Translations under genes and position numbers: made by a program
Notes under the pieces: generated by a model
The model's input: only the letters and a program-made list of their open reading frames with translations
Told to the model about the DNA's origin: nothing
Database searches by the model: none
Shown here: positions 17,588-26,932 of the stretch, one piece after another
How the letters are laid out: the number at the start of each line of letters is the position of its first letter
Numbering within the stretch: the stretch's first letter is position 1
Assembly: GCA_900771365.1 (NCBI GenBank)
Contig: CAAGNU010000043.1
Location: 19,165-83,164 of the forward strand
DNA from: Bacteroidales bacterium
GTDB taxonomy: Bacteria > Bacteroidota > Bacteroidia > Bacteroidales > P3
Length of the DNA: 64,000 nt
Reading direction: 5' to 3'

Positions 17588-18652
17588 TCAGTCTTGTATC
17601 TTTCGGTAGTGGCAGTTGATTACCTCCATGCAGTCGTCGTGCCAGTTGTGCATACCGTTGCCCAGGCAGTTCTTGAATACTTTGCAGTCCTTGCACATAC
17701 CTTTGCGTGCCCACTCGCGATTGCGGAAGGGCTCGAATCTGTTTTGCCACACCTCGTAGAGGCTGTCTTTGTAGATGTTGCCCTGTCCGAAGGCTTGGCG
17801 GTCGATATTGGGGCAGGCGCTTATTGTGCCATCGATCAGCACCGAGGCGATATTGATGCCCGCATGGCAGAAATAGGGGTTTTGCCGCACCTTGCGCTCA
17901 TAGCGTCCCAGATAGCCCTCGCAGCTGTAGGTCACGTTCATTGCCGACTCCTTGACCTCTCTTTTGTGCTTGATGAACTCCATCAGCTCTACATACTGGC
18001 TGTTGCTTAGGTGCAGCTCTGGGTAGTCCTTGGCACGGCCAATCGGTATGATGGTGAATATCCTCCATTGCGGCACTCCCAGGCTGGCCAGCAGGTCGTG
18101 GATCTCTTGCAGGTGAGGCAGGTTGCGCTGGTTTACGCAGGTCACCACGTCGAAATTCAGCCTCCGTTCCTTGGCGGCAATGCTGATGGCCTCTATTGTG
18201 CGGCTGAAGGTGTTTTTGCGGCCGCGCATCCAGTCGTGCTCCTCGGCCATGCCGTCGAGGCTGATGGTGAGGGCACCCATGCCGGCAGCCATCAGACGCT
18301 GGTGCATCTCCTGGGTATAGAGCTGGCCGTTGCTCACCATGCTCCAGCCTGCCCCGCGCTTGCGCAGCTCGATGCCTAATTCGCAGATGTCGTTTCGCAT
18401 CAGCGGTTCGCCGCCGGTGAGCACCACGGTGAACTTATGCTGCAGCTCCTCCTTGGGGATGGTGTCGAAGGCACGCAGGAAATCCTCCATTGGCATGTCC
18501 TTGCAGCCGCTGTCCAAGGTGCAGTCGCTGCCGCAATGGATGCAATGGAGGTTGCACCTCAGCGTGCATTCCCAGAAGAGGTAGTTCAGTTCGTGCACAT
18601 CGGTCTCCAGCTGGCGGAATCGACGGTGCAGCCAGAGTCCAATATTATTCAT
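17588..18652 (-). CDS. Radical SAM/SPASM enzyme of an rSAM/lipoprotein system
   Basis: A 354-residue radical SAM enzyme. The 4Fe-4S motif CX3CX2C is C33-C37-C40 (CNLHCIHC), preceded by LFWECTLR and followed by GSDC. A C-terminal SPASM region has the Cys pattern from CHAGINIASVLIDGTISACP through CKDCKVFKNC to C near the end. The opening ELNYLFWECTLRC and the small lipoprotein partner immediately upstream match what I know as the rSAM/lipoprotein system (TIGR04133/TIGR04134). The two reading frames overlap by 8 bp, implying translational coupling. The enzyme probably modifies a peptide or protein, perhaps the partner lipoprotein; the chemistry is unknown. The serpin gene follows 103 bp downstream. 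Confidence 0.93.
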   Translation of the reverse strand: MNNIGLWLHRRFRQLETDVHELNYLFWECTLRCNLHCIHCGSDCTLDSGCKDMPMEDFLRAFDTIPKEELQHKFTVVLTGGEPLMRNDICELGIELRKRGAGWSMVSNGQLYTQEMHQRLMAAGMGALTISLDGMAEEHDWMRGRKNTFSRTIEAISIAAKERRLNFDVVTCVNQRNLPHLQEIHDLLASLGVPQWRIFTIIPIGRAKDYPELHLSNSQYVELMEFIKHKREVKESAMNVTYSCEGYLGRYERKVRQNPYFCHAGINIASVLIDGTISACPNIDRQAFGQGNIYKDSLYEVWQNRFEPFRNREWARKGMCKDCKVFKNCLGNGMHNWHDDCMEVINCHYRKIQD

Positions 18653-19049
18653 CAGCGATTCTCTTTAACTTTATCTCCACTGTGTCCATTCCTGGCAGCG
18701 AGGCGAAGGTGGTATCAAGCATTTCGAAGCGCGACTGGTTATCAGAGAACTGGAATTTTGTATAAGGGAACTCGCGGTCGTATATATATGCCATGACCAC
18801 TCCGTCGGTCCCAGTGATTCCTTGGTATACCCAGCCGCTGTAACTGTTAAGTGTCCCTTGGCTATTTCGATGTTCCCAGCGGGTTTGGAGTTTTACCCCA
18901 TCAATGGCGTTGTTGTTCTCATCGACCATTCGGAAGACGTACTGATTCATGTCTCCCAAATCAGGTTCGGTTCCATAGCATGCTTGAAACACGAACATTG
19001 CTGCTGTCAGCGTGCAGCCTTGCAGGATTTTTCTTATGGTTTTTTTCAT
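18645..19049 (-). CDS. Putative lipoprotein of the rSAM/lipoprotein system
   Basis: A 134-residue lipoprotein precursor. The signal peptide MKKTIRKILQGCTLTAAMFV ends in the lipobox FQAC, with acceptor Cys24, followed by YGTEPD; this ACYGT-x-P sequence is, to my knowledge, the signature of lipoproteins encoded beside this type of radical SAM enzyme (TIGR04134). The mature part contains MVDENNNAIDGVKLQTRW and GITGTDGVVMAYIYD, which look like a carboxypeptidase-regulatory or transthyretin-like beta fold. The stop codon overlaps the start of the radical SAM gene. It may be the enzyme's substrate; no obvious core peptide is seen, so this is inference. Confidence 0.88.
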   Translation of the reverse strand: MKKTIRKILQGCTLTAAMFVFQACYGTEPDLGDMNQYVFRMVDENNNAIDGVKLQTRWEHRNSQGTLNSYSGWVYQGITGTDGVVMAYIYDREFPYTKFQFSDNQSRFEMLDTTFASLPGMDTVEIKLKRIADE

Positions 19050-19154
19050 GATTTTGTGAGCCTCCAGAGGTTTGTATTTTGTCTTCTTGATGGACGGAGG
19101 CGATTAGCCCATCCGTCAGACTAAGTGTATGTCTTCTTGTTTGAGTCGGGGGAA

Positions 19155-19964
19155 TTAAGGCGTCGGGCTATTGTGCTTTTTCAAGGGGATGCGGTAGGTG
19201 AGGCTGAGGTTGCAGCTGGCTGGGAAGAATCCGAGATTTTGGCCGTTGTGGAAGACTGTCCAGGAGTAGCCTATGGTCCATTCTACCTTGAAACGGTCGC
19301 CGCCTATGCCGACTTGAAGCATCGGCTGCAGCTCGAAGCCCGTCACGTTGTGCTGCTCGGTGGGCTGGGGTACCCACTGGCCATTGAGGTGCTCTTCGTT
19401 CCAGACATAGAGACGACTGTCCTCCGTATAGTCCAGCCAGAGCCCGCCGGCCCGCAGCCCGAAAGCGACGCTGTAGGCGGTCTTCTTGTCCCACGACGGC
19501 CTGACGGAGGGGATGCCGATGTCTCCTTGTACGAAGAATGTCTGCGCGTTGCCGTAGCGCGACCATTCTACGTCTTCTCTGTCCATATCGGAACATTTGG
19601 CGTAGGCATATCCGCCGTACACCTCCACGACGGCGTTCTCGCCTAGAGGCGTGTAGTAGCCCGCCATAATCTGGTGACGGGTGTCGGCGTATTTTCTCGA
19701 CGAAAGTTGCAGGGCCAGATGGTCTGTGGGTGCGTAGGCACAGGCCGCCTGATAAAACCAAGGGCAATCGCTGGCACCTTCTGAAGCCAGCACGTAGGCA
19801 TCCATCGCAGCCGGACCTATGCCCGCCTCGGCCACCAGCTCGCCCCGCTGGCTCATCAGCGGGATGTGGCCTACCTGGGGGATGTAGTAGGCGCAGCCTG
19901 AGAATAGTAAGGCATAGAGCATCCCCATGCTCGTCATCGTAAGTGAGAATAGTCGCTTCTTCAT
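19155..19964 (-). CDS. Outer-membrane beta-barrel-like lipoprotein, unknown function
   Basis: A 269-residue protein with a lipoprotein signal (MKKRLFSLTMTSMGMLYALL, lipobox FSGC, Cys24). The mature region alternates hydrophobic and polar residues with Tyr, Trp and Gly pairs (LALQLSSRKYADTRHQIMAGYYT, VVEVYGGYAYAK) and ends NLSLTYRIPLKK, as in small outer-membrane barrels. It is the first gene of a minus-strand run, 105 bp upstream of the rSAM-associated lipoprotein, so it is probably part of the same operon. I do not recognise a named family. A role in the envelope next to the modified lipoprotein is plausible. Confidence 0.8.
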   Translation of the reverse strand: MKKRLFSLTMTSMGMLYALLFSGCAYYIPQVGHIPLMSQRGELVAEAGIGPAAMDAYVLASEGASDCPWFYQAACAYAPTDHLALQLSSRKYADTRHQIMAGYYTPLGENAVVEVYGGYAYAKCSDMDREDVEWSRYGNAQTFFVQGDIGIPSVRPSWDKKTAYSVAFGLRAGGLWLDYTEDSRLYVWNEEHLNGQWVPQPTEQHNVTGFELQPMLQVGIGGDRFKVEWTIGYSWTVFHNGQNLGFFPASCNLSLTYRIPLKKHNSPTP

Positions 19965-20200
19965 GTGATTTGATTTAAGTTGTCTTCTTATTAAACGTAC
20001 ACCATGCCGAAATCTTACAAGAAACGTGCATTTTTAGGATTATTTTTTCGGACAAGGGCTGGCGGATGGCTTGCGGGGTGCTTGAAATAGTCGAGGGCGG
20101 GATTTGGTTGGAATCTTCGCCCTCGGGGTTGTGTCGTGGTTGGGGAGGCTTGCGCCTTAATGTCCTTAGCGGAGCATGATGCCTCGATAGGAGGCCTGGG

Positions 20201-20596
20201 TTAGGGCTCCACGGCTTGGGCAAGTTCGGCGGCGAGGGCTTGGAGCTCCTCGGGGCTCATCTTGACATGGTTGCGGAAGTTGAGGTCGCCCTCTGACTGC
20301 AGGGGCATGAGGTGGATGTGGGCGTGGGGCACGTCGAGACCCAGCACGGCGACGCCGACCTTGGTGCAGGGGCATACCTTCTTGATGCCGTGGGCCACCT
20401 TCTTGGCGAAGAGCTGCAGCTCGGTGTAGAGGTCGTCGTCGAGGTCGAAGAGGTAGTCAACCTCTTTCTTGGGGATGCAGAGGACGTGGCCTTTCACCAC
20501 GGGGTTGATGTCGAGGAATGCGAGGCAGTGCTCGTTCTCGGCCACTTTGTAGCAGGGTATCTCGCCTGCCACTATCATTGAAAAAACAGATGCCAT
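20201..20596 (-). CDS. HIT family nucleotide-binding protein
   Basis: A 131-residue histidine-triad hydrolase/transferase acting on nucleoside phosphoramidates or dinucleotides (Hint/HinT type). The catalytic triad HAHIHLMP lies at residues 91-98 (H91, H93, H95), and the N-terminal SMIVAGEIPCYKV and LDINPVVKGHVLCIPKKEV are typical. Cys residues at 75 and 77 (VCPC) are unusual extras. It stands alone on the minus strand, with A+T-rich repeats upstream. In related genomes I recall it next to greA; here a minus-strand block of genes separates the two. Confidence 0.95.
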   Translation of the reverse strand: MASVFSMIVAGEIPCYKVAENEHCLAFLDINPVVKGHVLCIPKKEVDYLFDLDDDLYTELQLFAKKVAHGIKKVCPCTKVGVAVLGLDVPHAHIHLMPLQSEGDLNFRNHVKMSPEELQALAAELAQAVEP

Positions 20597-20616
20597 ATAA
20601 ATCGATTTATTAATGT

Positions 20617-20757
20617 TTGAGTTATTTTAAACACGAATTATCATGAATTATCTACGGATTTACTCATGAATTATTGCAGGGCATTATTTTTTGAGGGATT
20701 TATGATTAATTCATGATAATTCATGTTCTGCGAAGCGTTATTAATTATAACAAATAA
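20617..20757. repeat. A+T-rich ATTCATGAATT-type repeat patch
   Basis: The stretch contains ACACGAATTATCATGAATT, ACTCATGAATTATT and TTAATTCATGATAATTCATG, in both orientations. It closely resembles the patch at 15590-15855. Confidence 0.65.
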
Positions 20758-20769
20758 TTGGATGTCAGA

Positions 20770-21942
20770 TTAGTTGTTATAGATGAATGTTCCGTTCTCG
20801 GTGGTCACCGTGACCTGGGCTTTGTCGTTAGCCTCGACATGGCCGATGATTTGTGCCTCGACGTTGAAGCTCTTGGAAATCTCGATGATGCCCTGTGCGG
20901 TCTGCTCGTCGGTGTAGATCTCCATTCTGTGGCCCATGTTGAAGACCTTGTACATCTCCTTCCACTCGGTGCCGCTCTCTTCGTGTATCATGCGGAACAG
21001 CGGGGGGATGGGGAAGAGGTTGTCCTTCACAACGTGGAGGTCGTCGATGAAGTGGAGCACCTTGGTCTGAGCGCCGCCGCTGCAGTGGATCATGCCGCTG
21101 ATCTTGGGGCGGTATTCGTCAAGGATGCGACGGATGATGGGTGCGTAGGTACGGGTGGGGGAGAGGACCATCTTGCCTGCATCGACGCCGGGCACCTCGG
21201 TGGGGTCGGTGAGACGGCGGCTGCCGCAATAGACCACCTCGTTGGGGAGGTTGTGGTCGTAGCTCATGGGGAAGTTCTGGGCGTAGTATTTGGAAAAGAC
21301 GTCGTGGCGTGCGGAGGTGAGGCCGTTGCTGCCCATGCCGCCGTTGTAGGCGGTCTCATAGGTGGCCTGGCCGTAGGAGGCGAGGCCCACGATGACGTTG
21401 CCGGCATGGATGTTGCCGTTATCCACCACATCGGCGCGGCGCATACGTGCCGTGACGGTAGAGTCGACGATGATGGTGCGGACGAGGTCGCCCACATCGG
21501 CTGTCTCGCCGCCCGTGAGGTAGATGCCTATGCCGAGGTCGCGCATCTCTTGGAGGAACTCCTCGGTGCCGTTGATGACGGCGCTGATGACTTCGCCGGG
21601 GACGAGGTTCTTGTTGCGTCCGATGGTGGAAGAGAGGAGGATGTTATCGACGGCGCCCACGCAGAGGAGGTCGTCGAGGTTCATCACCACGGCATCGATA
21701 GCGATGCCCTTCCAGACGCTGAGGTCGCCCGTCTCCTTCCAGTAGAGGTAGGCGAGAGAGGATTTTGTGCCGGCTCCGTCGGCGTGCATGATGTTGCAGT
21801 ACTGCTCATCGCCGCCCACGTAGTCGGGTATAATCTTGCAGAAGGCCTTGGGGTAGAGACCCTTGTCGATGTTCTTGATGGCGTTGTGCACATCTTCCTT
21901 GGAGGCAGAGACGCCGCGGAGATTGTATTTTAATGTGTCCAT
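20770..21942 (-). CDS. purM: Phosphoribosylformylglycinamidine cyclo-ligase (AIR synthase)
   Basis: A 390-residue AIR synthase of the Bacteroidota type, converting FGAM to aminoimidazole ribotide with ATP in purine synthesis. Conserved elements are MHADGAGTKSSLAYLYW (P-loop-like), DDLLCVGAVDNILLSSTIGR, STGGETADVG-like LTGGETADVGDLVRT, GLASYGQATYE, and FNMGHRMEIY near the C-terminus. The frame is open upstream to 22128, but that extension overlaps the neighbouring transporter gene and is poor in real-protein character, so the ATG at 21942 (MDTLKYNLRGVSASKEDVHN) is chosen. It starts 25 bp after the stop of the Na/Pi transporter gene, so the two are likely co-transcribed. Confidence 0.93.
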   Translation of the reverse strand: MDTLKYNLRGVSASKEDVHNAIKNIDKGLYPKAFCKIIPDYVGGDEQYCNIMHADGAGTKSSLAYLYWKETGDLSVWKGIAIDAVVMNLDDLLCVGAVDNILLSSTIGRNKNLVPGEVISAVINGTEEFLQEMRDLGIGIYLTGGETADVGDLVRTIIVDSTVTARMRRADVVDNGNIHAGNVIVGLASYGQATYETAYNGGMGSNGLTSARHDVFSKYYAQNFPMSYDHNLPNEVVYCGSRRLTDPTEVPGVDAGKMVLSPTRTYAPIIRRILDEYRPKISGMIHCSGGAQTKVLHFIDDLHVVKDNLFPIPPLFRMIHEESGTEWKEMYKVFNMGHRMEIYTDEQTAQGIIEISKSFNVEAQIIGHVEANDKAQVTVTTENGTFIYNN

Positions 21943-21967
21943 TATGATGAGTTTTTTTTGTTTCGTG

Positions 21968-23716
21968 TTAAACATTTTCCTCGCCGAGGGTCTCGGCAGC
22001 CTTGACGCTGTTGTCCATAGCCTCGGAGATATTGATGACATAGTCGCCGAGCTTCTCGTAGAGGGCGTAGAGACCGCTGTAGGCGTTGCCGATAGAGAAG
22101 TCGTAGACACCCAACTTGAGCGCGTCAAGGTGACGGCTGCGGAGGGTGTCGCGGTAGTGGTTGATGTCGCTCTCGGCTGCGTAGGCGGCGTTAAGGTCGA
22201 TATGGTGGTAGTCGCCGCGGAGGTTCTGGTCCATCACGTCGAGGGCCTTCTGCACCAGCTCGGTCATGTGCTGCAGGTTGTCGTTGAGGCCTTGGTCGAA
22301 ATGCACGGCCTCCTCGCGCTTGTTCTTGCGGGTCATGGCAATCTGGAAGATGGTGTCGCCGATGCTTTCGAGGTTATCAACGATGCGGAGCATCGAAGAG
22401 ACGCGGCGCGAGCCCTCCTCGGAGAGGTCTGCGGCTGCGGTCTTGGTGAGGAACTTGGCAATCTCCATCTCCATGCGGTCCGTGATGCCCTCGTACTTCT
22501 CGATACGTGCCACAATCTTCTCAAACTCCTCGTCGTCCTTGGCGGTACGCAGGGCTGGGAGGAAGGTGAACATGCGCAGCACGCGGGTAGAGAAGGTCTC
22601 AATCTCCTTCTGGGCGGCCTGGATGTTGAGCTCTGGGGTGTTGGTGAAGCCGCCGCTGATGAAGCGTAGGCGGTATTCGTCCTCGTTTTCCTCGGAGGAG
22701 GTCTTGACCATCCAATTGACCACCTTGATGAACTGCGGGATGAAGAAGGCGAGGATGAAGGTGTTGATGACGTTGAAGAAGGTGTGGAAGATGGTGATGG
22801 CCAGCGGCACGAGGGCTGCGGGCAGCAGACGATAGTCGAAAGCGGCGGCCTCGCCCGAGAATTTCTCGGCAAGGAAGGCTATGAGGTTGAGCTCGGGATA
22901 GAGCACGAGGAGCGTGAGAATGGTACCCACCATGTTGAAGACGAAATGGGCTCGCGCGGCCTTCTTACCTGCCGCATTGGCCACCATGGCCGCGATATTG
23001 GCCGTGAGGGTGGTGCCGATGTTCTGGCCCATGATGATGGCCACGGCGATGTCGAAACCTATCCATCCGTTGGCAGTCATAATCAGCGTGATAGCCATCA
23101 CAGCCGAGGAGGCTTGGATGAGGACGGTGAGCACGGCGCCGATGATGATGAAGATGAGTATGGACCAGAAGCCCCAGTCGCTCCAACTGCGCATGGCTTC
23201 CAGAATAGCGGGGTTCTGGCTGAGGTCGGGCATGGCATCCTGCAAGAACTGCAAGCCTACCATCAGGATGCCGAAACCGATGATGAACTCACTGATAGAC
23301 TTTACCTTGTCGCCTTTCATGAGCATGAATGGCGAGGCGACGGCGAAGACCACGAGCGGAAAGACGAACTTGGCGCCGCCTCCGCCCATGCCGAGGAGGA
23401 TGATCCACGAGGTGATGGTGGTGCCGATATTGGCGCCCATCACCACGGCGATAGCGCCCGCGAGGGTCAGCAGACCCGAGTTGACGAAGCTCACGACCAT
23501 GACCGTCGTGGCTGTCGAGGACTGTATGGCTGCGGTCACGGCTGCGCCCGTCACGATGCCGCGGAAGGGACTGTTGGTCATGCGGCCCATGATGCTGCGC
23601 ATTTTGCTGCCCGCGACCTTCTGCAGGCCTTCGCTCATCAATTTCATGCCGTAGATGAACACCACCACGGCACCTGCAAATTTAATAATTATCAGTAATA
23701 TGTCCCAAAAATTCAT
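21968..23716 (-). CDS. Na+/phosphate cotransporter family protein with PhoU-like C-terminus
   Basis: A 582-residue inner-membrane NptA/YjbB-type transporter. Two inverted transport repeats carry the QSS signatures (TAAIQSSTATTVMVVSF and LIQASSAVMAITLIMT), with about eight membrane helices. The last 200 residues form a PhoU-like helical domain (TRVLRMFTFLPALRTAKDDEEF through LEKLGDYVINISEAMDN). Translation from the ATG at 23716 (MNFWDILLIIIKFAG) is preferred over the longer frame to 23746, because it gives a hydrophobic N-terminus and leaves room for the promoter at 23743-23751. Likely function is sodium-driven phosphate uptake or efflux. Confidence 0.92.
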   Translation of the reverse strand: MNFWDILLIIIKFAGAVVVFIYGMKLMSEGLQKVAGSKMRSIMGRMTNSPFRGIVTGAAVTAAIQSSTATTVMVVSFVNSGLLTLAGAIAVVMGANIGTTITSWIILLGMGGGGAKFVFPLVVFAVASPFMLMKGDKVKSISEFIIGFGILMVGLQFLQDAMPDLSQNPAILEAMRSWSDWGFWSILIFIIIGAVLTVLIQASSAVMAITLIMTANGWIGFDIAVAIIMGQNIGTTLTANIAAMVANAAGKKAARAHFVFNMVGTILTLLVLYPELNLIAFLAEKFSGEAAAFDYRLLPAALVPLAITIFHTFFNVINTFILAFFIPQFIKVVNWMVKTSSEENEDEYRLRFISGGFTNTPELNIQAAQKEIETFSTRVLRMFTFLPALRTAKDDEEFEKIVARIEKYEGITDRMEMEIAKFLTKTAAADLSEEGSRRVSSMLRIVDNLESIGDTIFQIAMTRKNKREEAVHFDQGLNDNLQHMTELVQKALDVMDQNLRGDYHHIDLNAAYAAESDINHYRDTLRSRHLDALKLGVYDFSIGNAYSGLYALYEKLGDYVINISEAMDNSVKAAETLGEENV

Positions 23717-23742
23717 AGACGTTGTCAGTTTTCTAAGAGACT

Positions 23743-23751
23743 GCAAATATA
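23743..23751 (-). promoter_or_regulatory. Bacteroidota-type -7 box for the Na/Pi transporter-purM unit
   Basis: The minus strand reads TATATTTGC, matching TAnnTTTGC, 27 bp before the ATG at 23716. A -33 element is not clear. Confidence 0.6.
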
Positions 23752-24062
23752 CAATGAATTTTTCATATATTAATAAAACGATTCAGTTTTTTTGTCAACA
23801 AATCCCCTAACTATATATGATAGGCATATTTAGACGCAAAAACGTTCCCAACCTATCTTTTCTGCCCCCAAAAAGTTGAAAACAGGAGGTAGCTTCGCCC
23901 TACCTTCGCCCAACCTTCGCTTCTTGGAGCGAAACAAAGTGCAACGTAAGGCGAAACTGTACAAAAGTCTCGAAAACCTTTAGTTATGGGCATATTTGAG
24001 CAATTTTGAAAGCCGTAAACTTTCTTAATAAGAGTTAAAAAGCGCAAAAAAGCAAAAAAAAT
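23752..24062. other. Intergenic region between divergent genes with a GCTTCGCC-type repeat
   Basis: No gene is seen. About 23889-23960 holds GTAGCTTCGCCCTACCTTCG followed by CAACCTTCGCTTCTTGG and GTAAGGCGAAAC, one of several related patches in this window (others near 15965-16050, 44047-44090 and 55003-55062). Confidence 0.6.
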
Positions 24063-24063
24063 A

Positions 24064-24094
24064 TTGCCGAATGAAAAAAAAGTTGTAATTTTGC
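24064..24094 (+). promoter_or_regulatory. Promoter of rpsO
   Basis: TTG at 24064-24066, a 19-bp spacer and TAATTTTGC at 24086-24094 fit the Bacteroidota sigma-ABfr consensus. The start codon follows 48 bp later. Confidence 0.75.
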
Positions 24095-24142
24095 AGTCGA
24101 AATCGAGAGATAAAAACGAACAAAAATAATAACTAATACATT

Positions 24143-24412
24143 ATGTATCTGACTAAAGAAAAGAAAGAAGAAATATTTGCCGAGTACGGTAAAAACGCTC
24201 AGGACACTGGTTCCATCGAGGCTCAGATTGCTCTGTTCACCTACAGAATCCAGCACCTCACTGAACTCATGAAGAACAACAAGAAAGATCAGGTTAGCGA
24301 ACGCGCACTGGTTACCATGGTTGGCAAGCGTCGCCGTCAGCTTGACTATCTTAAGGCAAATGACATCGAGCGCTACCGTGCCATCATTAAGAAACTCAAC
24401 TTAAGAAAGTAA
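24143..24412 (+). CDS. rpsO: 30S ribosomal protein S15
   Basis: An 89-residue S15, normal length. It binds the 16S rRNA central domain early in assembly. Typical helical sequence is seen: GSIEAQIALFTYRIQHLTELM, KKDQVSERALVTMVGKRRRQ and LDYLKANDIERYRAIIKKL. It has its own promoter and an intrinsic terminator before pnp, a gene pair conserved in many bacteria. Confidence 0.99.
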   Translation: MYLTKEKKEEIFAEYGKNAQDTGSIEAQIALFTYRIQHLTELMKNNKKDQVSERALVTMVGKRRRQLDYLKANDIERYRAIIKKLNLRK

Positions 24413-24449
24413 AAAGTAATAGTTTTTCATATTTATTTGGTTATGGTTG

Positions 24450-24480
24450 GAGCTCCCGGGTTCTCTGGGAGCTCTTTTTT
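24450..24480 (+). terminator. Intrinsic terminator between rpsO and pnp
   Basis: GAGCTCCC (24450-24457) pairs with GGGAGCTC (24467-24474) around a 9-nt loop and is followed by TTTTTT. Confidence 0.88.
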
Positions 24481-24571
24481 TAAAGGCCACAACCCCCTAC
24501 CGCGCTTATAACAATCATAGTGCGCTCCGCACGGTGCGGGGCGTAGAGGTTTAAGAAATAGAAAAGGAAAA

Positions 24572-26872
24572 ATGAACATCATCACTAAAAGATTCGACCT
24601 CGGCGACGGCCGCATGGTCGAGATTGAAACAGGCAAACTCGCCAAGCAGGCCGACGGCGCTGCTGTGGTGCGAATGAACGACACAATGCTCCTGGCCACC
24701 GTATGCTCCAAGCGCGAGGTGGGCGAGAACGTCGACTTCATGCCCCTTACCGTTGACTATCAAGAGAAGTACGCTGCTGTGGGCCGTTTCCCCGGCGGCT
24801 TCTTCAAACGCGAGGCACGCCCCTCTGAGCACGAGATTCTCATCGCTCGTCTCGTCGACCGCGCCCTCCGCCCCCTCTTCCCCGACAACTTCCATGCCGA
24901 AGTGCAGGTTCAGATAACCCTCATCTCGGGCGACAAAGACACCATGCCCGACCAGCTGGCAGCCCTCGCAGCCGCCTCAGCTCTTGCAGTTTCCGACATC
25001 CCCTTCAACGGCCCCGTCTCCGAGGTCCGCGTCTCCTATCTCGACGGCCAGTATGTCATCAACACTCCCATGCAGGATATCGAGCGTGCCGACCTCGACC
25101 TTATCGTGGCCGCTACCGAGGAGAACATCATGATGGTGGAAGGCGAGATGAAGGAGGTCAGCGAAGAGGTTATGCTCAACGCCCTCAAGGCCGCCCACGA
25201 GGCTATCAAGATTCAGTGCCGCGCCATCGCCGAGCTCACCATCGAGGCCGGCAAGACCGAGAAGCGCGAATACTGCCACGAGGTGAACGACGAAGAGCTC
25301 CGCCAGCGTCTCCACGACGCCGTCTATCAGAAGTGCTACGACTTCTCCAAGCAGGGCATCGCCAACAAGCAGATGCGCGAAGAGGGCTTCGAGGCTATCA
25401 AGCAGGAGTTTATCGACGCTAACTATACCGAGGAAACCTTCACCGACGAGATCAAGTTCATGGTCGACCGCTACTACCACGATACCGAGCGCGAGGCTAT
25501 GCGCGACATGGTTCTCGCTGAGCGCACCCGTCTCGACGGCCGCCAGCTCGACGAGATACGCCCCCTCTGGAGCGAGGTCAGCTATCTGCCCTCCGCCCAC
25601 GGCAGCGCTATCTTCACCCGCGGTGAGACCCAGTCTCTCAGCACTGTCACCCTCGGCACCAAGCTCGACGAGCAGATTATCGACGGCGCCGTCATTGAAG
25701 GCACCCGCCGTTTCTTGTTACATTATAACTTCCCCGGCTTCGCAACTGGCGAGGTGAAGGGCAACCGCGGCCTCAGCCGTCGCGAGGTCGGCCACGGCCA
25801 TCTCGCTTGGCGTGCCCTCAAGGAGGTCCTTCCTCCCGAGACCGAATGCCCCTACACCATCCGCGTCGTCTCCGACATCCTCGAGTCTAACGGCTCCAGT
25901 TCTATGGCTACCGTCTGCGCTGGATGTCTGGCACTTATGGACGCTGGTGTGAAGATCCGCAAGCCCGTTGCAGGCATCGCTATGGGCCTCATCAGCAAGG
26001 GCGACAAGTGGGCCGTTCTCTCCGACATCCTCGGCGACGAGGATCATCTCGGCGACATGGACTTCAAGGTCTGCGGCACCCGCGACGGCATCACCGCCTG
26101 CCAGATGGATATCAAGGTTGACGGTCTCAGCTACGATGTCCTCGCCAAGGCTCTTGAGCAGGCTCGCCAGGGTCGTCTCTACATCCTCGACCACATCCAA
26201 AGCACCATCGCCGAACCCCGTGAGGACTACAAGCCCTTCGTGCCCCGCATCGTCCAGATCCAGATTCCCAAGGACTTCATCGGTGCTGTTATCGGCAAGG
26301 GTGGCGAGGTCATCCAGAAGATTCAGAAGGAGACTAACTCCATCATTAATATCGAAGAAGTCGGCGAGGTTGGCGTTGTCGATATCGCCGCTGTTGATAA
26401 AGACTCCATCGAGGCTGCCCTCAAGTGGATTAAGGACATCTGCACCGTCCCCGAGGTGGGTCAGGTCTATGATGCCAAGGTTGTCAGCATCGTTGAGTTC
26501 GGCGCATTCCTCGAGTTCCTTCCCGGCAAGGAAGGCCTGATGCACATCAGCGAGTACGACTACAAGCGCACCGAGACCCTCGAAGGCCTCATCAACGTTG
26601 GCGACATCATCCAGGTCAAGATTATCGCCATCGATGAGAAGAACGGCAAGCTCAAGCTCAGCCGTAAGGCCCTGCTGCCCAAGCCCGAAGGCTACACCGA
26701 GGAAGAACGTCCTCGCGGCCCTCGTCACGAAGGTGGCGACCGAGGTCCTCGTCGTGAAGGTGACCGCGGACCCCGCCGCGAAGGCGATCGTGGTCCTCGT
26801 CGTGATGGCGACCATGGCCCTCGCCGCGAAGGTGGCGAACGCCGTCGCAGCGATGATGAGCACAGACACTAA
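24572..26872 (+). CDS. pnp: Polynucleotide phosphorylase
   Basis: A 766-residue PNPase, the phosphorolytic 3'-5' exoribonuclease. Domains in order: RNase PH 1 (about 10-140, with [19 protein letters not shown]), the all-helical linker, RNase PH 2 (about 320-540, with [14 protein letters not shown]), KH (about 567-625, [15 protein letters not shown]) and S1 (about 630-700, [16 protein letters not shown]). The last 50 residues form a repetitive Arg/Gly/Glu-rich tail of the type RGPRREGD, repeated about five times. That tail is absent from most PNPases and may add RNA or partner binding. It follows the rpsO terminator by about 90 bp. Confidence 0.98.
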   Translation: MNIITKRFDLGDGRMVEIETGKLAKQADGAAVVRMNDTMLLATVCSKREVGENVDFMPLTVDYQEKYAAVGRFPGGFFKREARPSEHEILIARLVDRALRPLFPDNFHAEVQVQITLISGDKDTMPDQLAALAAASALAVSDIPFNGPVSEVRVSYLDGQYVINTPMQDIERADLDLIVAATEENIMMVEGEMKEVSEEVMLNALKAAHEAIKIQCRAIAELTIEAGKTEKREYCHEVNDEELRQRLHDAVYQKCYDFSKQGIANKQMREEGFEAIKQEFIDANYTEETFTDEIKFMVDRYYHDTEREAMRDMVLAERTRLDGRQLDEIRPLWSEVSYLPSAHGSAIFTRGETQSLSTVTLGTKLDEQIIDGAVIEGTRRFLLHYNFPGFATGEVKGNRGLSRREVGHGHLAWRALKEVLPPETECPYTIRVVSDILESNGSSSMATVCAGCLALMDAGVKIRKPVAGIAMGLISKGDKWAVLSDILGDEDHLGDMDFKVCGTRDGITACQMDIKVDGLSYDVLAKALEQARQGRLYILDHIQSTIAEPREDYKPFVPRIVQIQIPKDFIGAVIGKGGEVIQKIQKETNSIINIEEVGEVGVVDIAAVDKDSIEAALKWIKDICTVPEVGQVYDAKVVSIVEFGAFLEFLPGKEGLMHISEYDYKRTETLEGLINVGDIIQVKIIAIDEKNGKLKLSRKALLPKPEGYTEEERPRGPRHEGGDRGPRREGDRGPRREGDRGPRRDGDHGPRREGGERRRSDDEHRH

Positions 26873-26932
26873 AAAAATAAATAAAAAAAAATTCGTCCTC
26901 ACACAATAATATTGCAAGAGGCGAGTTAATAA

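Noticed and set aside
20758..21933. Plus-strand open frame opposite purM
   Set aside because: The Val/Asp/Glu/His-rich translation is typical of an antisense shadow; purM on the other strand is certain.
21943..22128. N-terminal extension of purM
   Set aside because: Overlaps the coding region of the Na/Pi transporter, and the Ser/Thr/Pro-rich sequence is a frame shadow.
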